NCBI GenBank assembly: GCA_022842245.1
Contig: JALHPZ010000007.1
Location: 69,378-133,377, forward strand
Reading direction: 5' to 3'
From: Gemmataceae bacterium
GTDB taxonomy: Bacteria; Planctomycetota; Planctomycetia; Gemmatales; Gemmataceae
Length of the DNA stretch: 64,000 nt
Shown here: positions 60,017 to 64,000 of the stretch, one piece after another
How positions within the stretch are numbered: position 1 is the stretch's first letter
Layout of the letters: each line of letters begins with the position of its first letter
Notes under the pieces: generated by a model
Databases searched by the model: none
Told to the model about the DNA's origin: nothing
What the model saw: the letters and a program-made list of their open reading frames with translations, nothing else
Position numbers and translations under genes: made by a program

Positions 60017-61651
60017 TCACTCCGCGGCTTTCGCGGCCACCGAGGACGTGGGTATCTTCAGCGCCTTGGTCGCGAAGTCGGCCTTCAGCGCCTCGAAGTG
60101 GCGGGATTCGGCCCGTGACCAGCACCGACGCGCGACCTTGAGATAGCGTTCGGCTTCCTCCGTGCGCCCGAGCCGTTCGCACAAAGCCCACAAACCGAGC
60201 GCACCGCGCACGCTGCCGGCATCGTGCGCGAGGGCTTCCTGGAACGCCTCCTCCGCTTCGGACGCGATGCCGCCTTCCAAGGCGGCGATGCCCCACACTT
60301 CCATGTAATAGGCCCCGGCTCCCCACGCGTGGTGCTGATAGTCGTCCTTGGTCTTCTCGATCGTGCGGCGCAGGAGTTTCACGCCCGCCTCGCCGTTGCC
60401 GGTCTGGCATTCATAGCGTCCCTGGATCTCCCAAAGCCTTAACTCGCGGATCCGATCGTTCCGTTTCGACTGATTGGTTTGCTTGAGAATATCCAGTTCG
60501 GCTTTCGCCCGCTCAGGCTGACCCCGCTCCAAGGCGATGATGGCCGTGTAATACGCCCGCGTCACCTTGTCGGTCTTGGACATGTCATTGACGATCTTCT
60601 CGGCGTCGGACCAGTTCTTCTCTGCAACGGCCTGGCGAAACCACTCCGGTCGGAAGAAGTACTTGTAGGCTTCCGATTCCTTCCGAAGGGCCGTGGCATC
60701 GGCGAAACGGCCATCGTGAACCAGGCTGCGAGTCAGCGTCTCGGCGTGGTGGCGGAACTGGTGGTCCTCGTCGGGCTTCACGCCGAGCGTCTTGTGGTAT
60801 TCCTTTTCGAGTTCGTAGGCGCGGGCCGACCAGTCGGTGGTCTTCTGCCATTTGCCGACACGCATGCCGAGGTGGGCCTGCATATGGAAGGCGTGTGGGA
60901 GTTTCGGCGACGAAGCGATATAGGCTTCGGCGTGGGGCCAGCCGAGCGCCGGGCGGCGGACGTTCTCGAACGCGTGGACCAGTTCGTGATTCGCCCCGGG
61001 GTGCAACGGGTTGACGCGAAGCAGGGCCTTGTACATCGCGATGGGGCCGAACTGGCCCTCGGCGAGTTGGGCCTTGGCGAACCAGCCTTCTTCGTCGTCC
61101 TCGTAGAGGGACAGCAACTCGTCGAGAGTCTGGTTGGCTCGCTTCTTCCGGTCTTCGGGTTTCACGTCAGGCCAGAGTCCGCGTTCCTGCAGTCGGGCCT
61201 GGATGAGCAGGCTTTCCCGATGGCTCGCTTTTCCCATGAGCTTCTGTGCCTGCGCGAGGGCGAAGTCCTGCGGGGCCTTGGTGAACTGATCGGGTAGCTT
61301 CGGCTGGAGTGCGCCGCCGAGAATGGCGAGCAGGCCGTCGGGCTTGGGGGCCTTGGTTTTGCCCCATTTTTCGAGGGACCGGTGCAGACCCAACCACGCC
61401 AGGGCACAATCGGGGTCGTGCCTCAAAGCCGTTTCGAAGCTGCGGGCGGCTTCCATCCAAACATAGGAGTAATAGTAGCCGAAAGCCTCGTCGCAGAACT
61501 TCTGGCATTCGTCCGAAGTGGTGCTGACTCGGTAGTGGTATTTGCACAGGTCGGGCACGTGGACCGATGCCAGCAAGCCGGTGATCGACAACTTCGGACG
61601 ATCGGTCGGAGCGGCGGCGAGCGCGGCGAGGACGGTGAGCGTCGAAAACAT
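60017..61651 (-). CDS. Exported TPR-repeat protein
   Basis: 544 residues. The N-terminus (FSTLTVLAALAAAPTDRP) looks like a short signal peptide. The rest is alpha-helical TPR-like repeats (AARSFETALRHDPDCALAWLGLHRSL; EEAFQEALAHDAGSVRGALGLWALCERL; EEAERYLKVARRC). HPGANHELVHAFENVRRPALGWPHAEAYIASSPKLPHAFHMQAHLGMRVG, in parts, contains several His that recur in this kind of planctomycete/Bacteroidetes TPR protein. No enzyme domain is visible. The start is ATG at 61651, divergent from the ABC permease gene. Confidence 0.87.
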   Translation of the reverse strand: MFSTLTVLAALAAAPTDRPKLSITGLLASVHVPDLCKYHYRVSTTSDECQKFCDEAFGYYYSYVWMEAARSFETALRHDPDCALAWLGLHRSLEKWGKTKAPKPDGLLAILGGALQPKLPDQFTKAPQDFALAQAQKLMGKASHRESLLIQARLQERGLWPDVKPEDRKKRANQTLDELLSLYEDDEEGWFAKAQLAEGQFGPIAMYKALLRVNPLHPGANHELVHAFENVRRPALGWPHAEAYIASSPKLPHAFHMQAHLGMRVGKWQKTTDWSARAYELEKEYHKTLGVKPDEDHQFRHHAETLTRSLVHDGRFADATALRKESEAYKYFFRPEWFRQAVAEKNWSDAEKIVNDMSKTDKVTRAYYTAIIALERGQPERAKAELDILKQTNQSKRNDRIRELRLWEIQGRYECQTGNGEAGVKLLRRTIEKTKDDYQHHAWGAGAYYMEVWGIAALEGGIASEAEEAFQEALAHDAGSVRGALGLWALCERLGRTEEAERYLKVARRCWSRAESRHFEALKADFATKALKIPTSSVAAKAAE

Positions 61652-61830
61652 GCGTGTGCCTTCGGAGTGTCGGCGGCGGGATAAATCAAAGTTTACTGTA
61701 GGAGTCAGGGATCAGGAAGCGGCATTTCGCATTTATCGACGATGGTTCGCGAATCCGGCCCCGCGATCCTCGGACATGCGGCTTGCCGGGTGCGATAGAA
61801 GTCGTCGAGCGCTTTCGCTAAACCGAACGA

Positions 61831-62817
61831 ATGGATTCGCCCTCGCATGCCCGTGCGTTCTTCGCCCTTGTTCGCCTCACGTTTCTGCGACACTGGCGCG
61901 TTCGAGCTTTGGCCTGGGCGACCTTCGGCCTCGTCGCGCTGACGACCCTCGCCATCGCCATCTACACGCACGGCCCCGTCGGCTGGCGGATTGAAAATCG
62001 TCGCGTCTTTGTTTCCGACCTCTATTCGGGCGGCGGCGTCTGGCTGACTTACGAAGAATATGCCCTCAAACGGCTGCCGGTCTACATCCAGTTTCCGGGG
62101 CCGTCGCACGCGTTCGGCGTGAAATCCGCCGCCTTGGGGGCCGAGGCGTGGCTGATGCTCAGCAACGAACCCGGTGCCCGGAAATTCCGCGACGACTATG
62201 CCTTTCTCCGCTTCTCCCGATGGGTGGTCTTTGGCTTGTTCCTCGCCTTCGCGATGCCGTTGTTCAATCTGGCTTATGCGTCCGGAGCGCTGGGCTTGGA
62301 GCACGAGGGCCGTACGCTGTTGTGGCTCTCGACTCGCCCGATGCCCCGCGGCAGCATCTACCTGGCGAAGTTCCTCGGGGTCCTCCCGTGGTGTCTGGCC
62401 GTCTCTCTGGCGGGTTTTGCCGCGGTCTGCTTTGCCGGGGGCGAGTTGGGGGCGGTTGCCTTTCGAGTCTACTGGCCGGCCGTCGCGGCGGGAACGGTTG
62501 GACTCGCGGCCCTCTTTCACCTCATCGGGGCGATCTTCCGTCGTCCGGCGGTCGTCGGCCTCGTTTACGTATTCTTCTTCGAGACTCTCGTGGCGAACCT
62601 GCCCGGCAGTTTGAAAAGGCTCAGCCTCAACTACTACGTACGCTCGCTCATGTACGACGGCGCATCGTCCATCGCGTTCGTACCCACCGAGACGCTCGAT
62701 GTCTATGAACCGGTGAGCGCGCCCACGGCGTGGATCGTGTTGCTGATGGCGTCGGTGGCGCTGACGTTGTTCGGAATGTGGTTCTTCGCGCGGCAGGAGC
62801 CGCGCGAAGAACTGTAG
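61831..62817 (+). CDS. ABC-2 type permease
   Basis: 328 residues with about six hydrophobic segments. The first cytoplasmic part (FFALVRLTFLRHWRVRALAW) and EHEGRTLLWLSTRPMPRGSIYLAKFLGVLPWCL match the ABC-2 E-x-G-T...R-P motif. A 90-residue loop between helices 1 and 2 is probably extracytoplasmic. No ATPase gene is adjacent. The start is ATG at 61831. It ends one base before the convergent DUF1080 gene. Confidence 0.85.
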   Translation: MDSPSHARAFFALVRLTFLRHWRVRALAWATFGLVALTTLAIAIYTHGPVGWRIENRRVFVSDLYSGGGVWLTYEEYALKRLPVYIQFPGPSHAFGVKSAALGAEAWLMLSNEPGARKFRDDYAFLRFSRWVVFGLFLAFAMPLFNLAYASGALGLEHEGRTLLWLSTRPMPRGSIYLAKFLGVLPWCLAVSLAGFAAVCFAGGELGAVAFRVYWPAVAAGTVGLAALFHLIGAIFRRPAVVGLVYVFFFETLVANLPGSLKRLSLNYYVRSLMYDGASSIAFVPTETLDVYEPVSAPTAWIVLLMASVALTLFGMWFFARQEPREEL

Positions 62818-62818
62818 A

Positions 62819-63589
62819 TTACTTCTTCAATTCCTTCACGCGGATGTTGCGGTAGCGCACGAACTGCTTCGTGTAATCGCCGCCGCCGTGGACCTGCAGC
62901 GCGATGCCCCCTGTGTCGGCCAGACGCTTTTCGGTGTCGGTATACTCCGTAAACTTCACGCCCTTGATCCATGTGGTGATGGTCGGTGGGTTCCCGACGA
63001 TGCGGGCGCGGAGTTCGTTCCACTCGCCGTGCTTCCAAAACATCTTCCACTGTTCGGACGTGACGGGGCACTTGAAGCCGGCGTCGGTTTGCTTGCTCGG
63101 GACGACGATCTCGTTCACGTCCTTGCCGAAGTCGAAGTTGCGGACGTGGGGCTTGCCGCCGATCCCCTCGCCGTACAACCCCATGAGATTCCCGCCCTTG
63201 TGGTAGTCGATCATGGCCTGATAGCACTTGCCGGTGTCGGTACTGCGGAGGAACAGGCCGCTGTCGGGGCCGTCATCATTCTTCATTTCGAGAACGACTT
63301 CGAAGTCGCCGTATTGCTTCTCGGTGATGACGATGCCGCCATTACCGGGCACGTCCTGGCTGCCAACGATCGCGCCGTCCTCCACGACCCATTTGCCGCC
63401 GGATTGGTTTTTGCTCGTTCGGCTGTGGCCACTCTTTGCGGAGACTGTCCAGCCCTTCAGATCCTTGCCGTTGAAGATGGTCTCGAAACCATCGTTCGAG
63501 AATGATTCGGGCTTGGGCAGGTCGGCGGCCGGAAGGATCGCGACGACGGCCACGAGGCCGAGAAGACCGAGGGGAAGCGAGCGCATCAT
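62819..63589 (-). CDS. DUF1080 (3-keto-disaccharide hydrolase-like) exported protein
   Basis: 256 residues. A signal peptide (RSLPLGLLGLVAVVAILPA) leads a jelly-roll domain: GFETIFNGKDLKGWTV, ILGSQ-like WVVEDGAIVGSQ, DFEVVLEMKNDDGPDSGLFLRS, and the end GGIALQVHGGGDYTKQFVRYRNIRVKEL. The family includes 3-keto-glycoside hydrolases, and many members occur in planctomycetes. The start is ATG at 63589 (MM). A same-strand gene ends 23 bases upstream. Confidence 0.95.
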   Translation of the reverse strand: MMRSLPLGLLGLVAVVAILPAADLPKPESFSNDGFETIFNGKDLKGWTVSAKSGHSRTSKNQSGGKWVVEDGAIVGSQDVPGNGGIVITEKQYGDFEVVLEMKNDDGPDSGLFLRSTDTGKCYQAMIDYHKGGNLMGLYGEGIGGKPHVRNFDFGKDVNEIVVPSKQTDAGFKCPVTSEQWKMFWKHGEWNELRARIVGNPPTITTWIKGVKFTEYTDTEKRLADTGGIALQVHGGGDYTKQFVRYRNIRVKELKK

Positions 63590-63612
63590 GTGAATGACCA
63601 GTTGGGGAGGGA

Positions 63613-64000
63613 TCAGCGTTTTTCGTTGTCCTGCAGGCCCAGTAGGGCACCGACCTGACCGAACGGCGCAATGACCGCCCGGGGCCATGTCTTGCCGTAG
63701 GTCGCGCTCAGGTTGCGGTCGCGGGTGCGCGCCGCGTTGTGTCGGGCGAGGGCGAGCCGGCCCCACGCCGGGCCGAGCTTGAGTTTCTTCGGATCGAGAT
63801 CGTCCGGGATCGGGGCATCATCGTCCTTGGCGGCCTGACCGCGATCGAAAGCGAAGCGGTTGCGTAGGACTTCGGCTTTGGCGTAGGCCTTCAGGTGTTC
63901 GTCGAGGATCGATTTGACGAACTCGTCCGCTTTCTCCGCCGCACCGGACCTCGCGGCGTAGCGCGCCAATCGCAGAAGCGCACTGCCGGAGAGTGAGGAA
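63613..64000 (-). CDS. C-terminal part of an unidentified protein
   Basis: The reading frame is open to the right edge, so the 5' part is missing; 128 C-terminal residues are present. The visible part is helical (EKADEFVKSILDEHLKAYAKAEVLRNRFAF), with a Pro/Asp-rich segment and GPAWGRLALARHNAARTRDRNLSATYGKTWPRAVIAPFGQVGALLGLQD. No motif is recognised. It is probably in the same transcript as the DUF1080 gene downstream. Confidence 0.7.
   Translation of the reverse strand, partial: SSLSGSALLRLARYAARSGAAEKADEFVKSILDEHLKAYAKAEVLRNRFAFDRGQAAKDDDAPIPDDLDPKKLKLGPAWGRLALARHNAARTRDRNLSATYGKTWPRAVIAPFGQVGALLGLQDNEKR

Overview
The window is high-GC, densely coded chromosomal DNA of a planctomycete, most likely a Gemmataceae relative. 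The diagnostic families are a PSCyt1/DUF1549/DUF1553 cytochrome with its DUF1501 partner, a DUF1559 pseudopilin-like protein, a PVC-type dehydrogenase/cytochrome, a DUF1080 protein, a Ser/Thr kinase with TPRs and a SpoVG with a zinc ribbon. A Shine-Dalgarno of the form CGGAGTT recurs before several starts. I saw no rRNA, intact tRNA, CRISPR array, prophage or insertion sequence.

Layout. 1-10.8 kb is mostly housekeeping: a truncated gene, a secreted HExxH protein, EF-P, SpoVG, IspE, the acetolactate synthase large subunit, a PIN toxin pair, a 2-hydroxyacid dehydrogenase, TrpS, RNase PH, an HU-like protein and a small lipoprotein. 10.9-14.5 kb holds two overlapping dynamin-like GTPase genes. 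14.6-18.3 kb has a ThiO-like oxidase, a MutS2 without the Smr domain and a CbiM-like membrane protein. 18.3-28.5 kb is a minus-strand run: PVC dehydrogenase, SCO protein, LeuRS, threonine-dehydrogenase-like epimerase, desaturase and a membrane-anchored unknown. LeuRS carries an AT-rich internal segment and two palindromic in-frame inserts.

28.5-38.3 kb is the most interesting part. After an MFS exporter come a small radical-SAM-type 4Fe-4S protein, an unknown protein, a DUF1257 (Ycf35-like) protein, a soluble FtsH-like AAA protease with no transmembrane segment, a structured 300-nt gap, an 87-residue protein and a 1142-residue unknown. The layout suggests one co-expressed ATP-dependent proteolytic system. 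It recalls the FtsH-centred conflict systems proposed for multicellular and complex bacteria, but no MoxR or vWA gene is present.

38.3-42.2 kb has two GT4 glycosyltransferases around an MFS transporter. 42.3-46.6 kb is a chemosensory operon: TPR-zinc ribbon-REC, an unknown, a stand-alone REC and an Ig-like/CheW fusion. 46.6-50.1 kb has an ABC exporter with a degenerate ATPase domain and an ABC-2 permease. 50.4-64 kb holds planctomycete surface, cytochrome and signalling families, ending in a gene cut by the right edge.

Many gene pairs converge with a few bases between them or overlap at their 3' ends, so terminators are sparse. The clear ones are at 1881-1908, 5436-5465 and 59973-60000.
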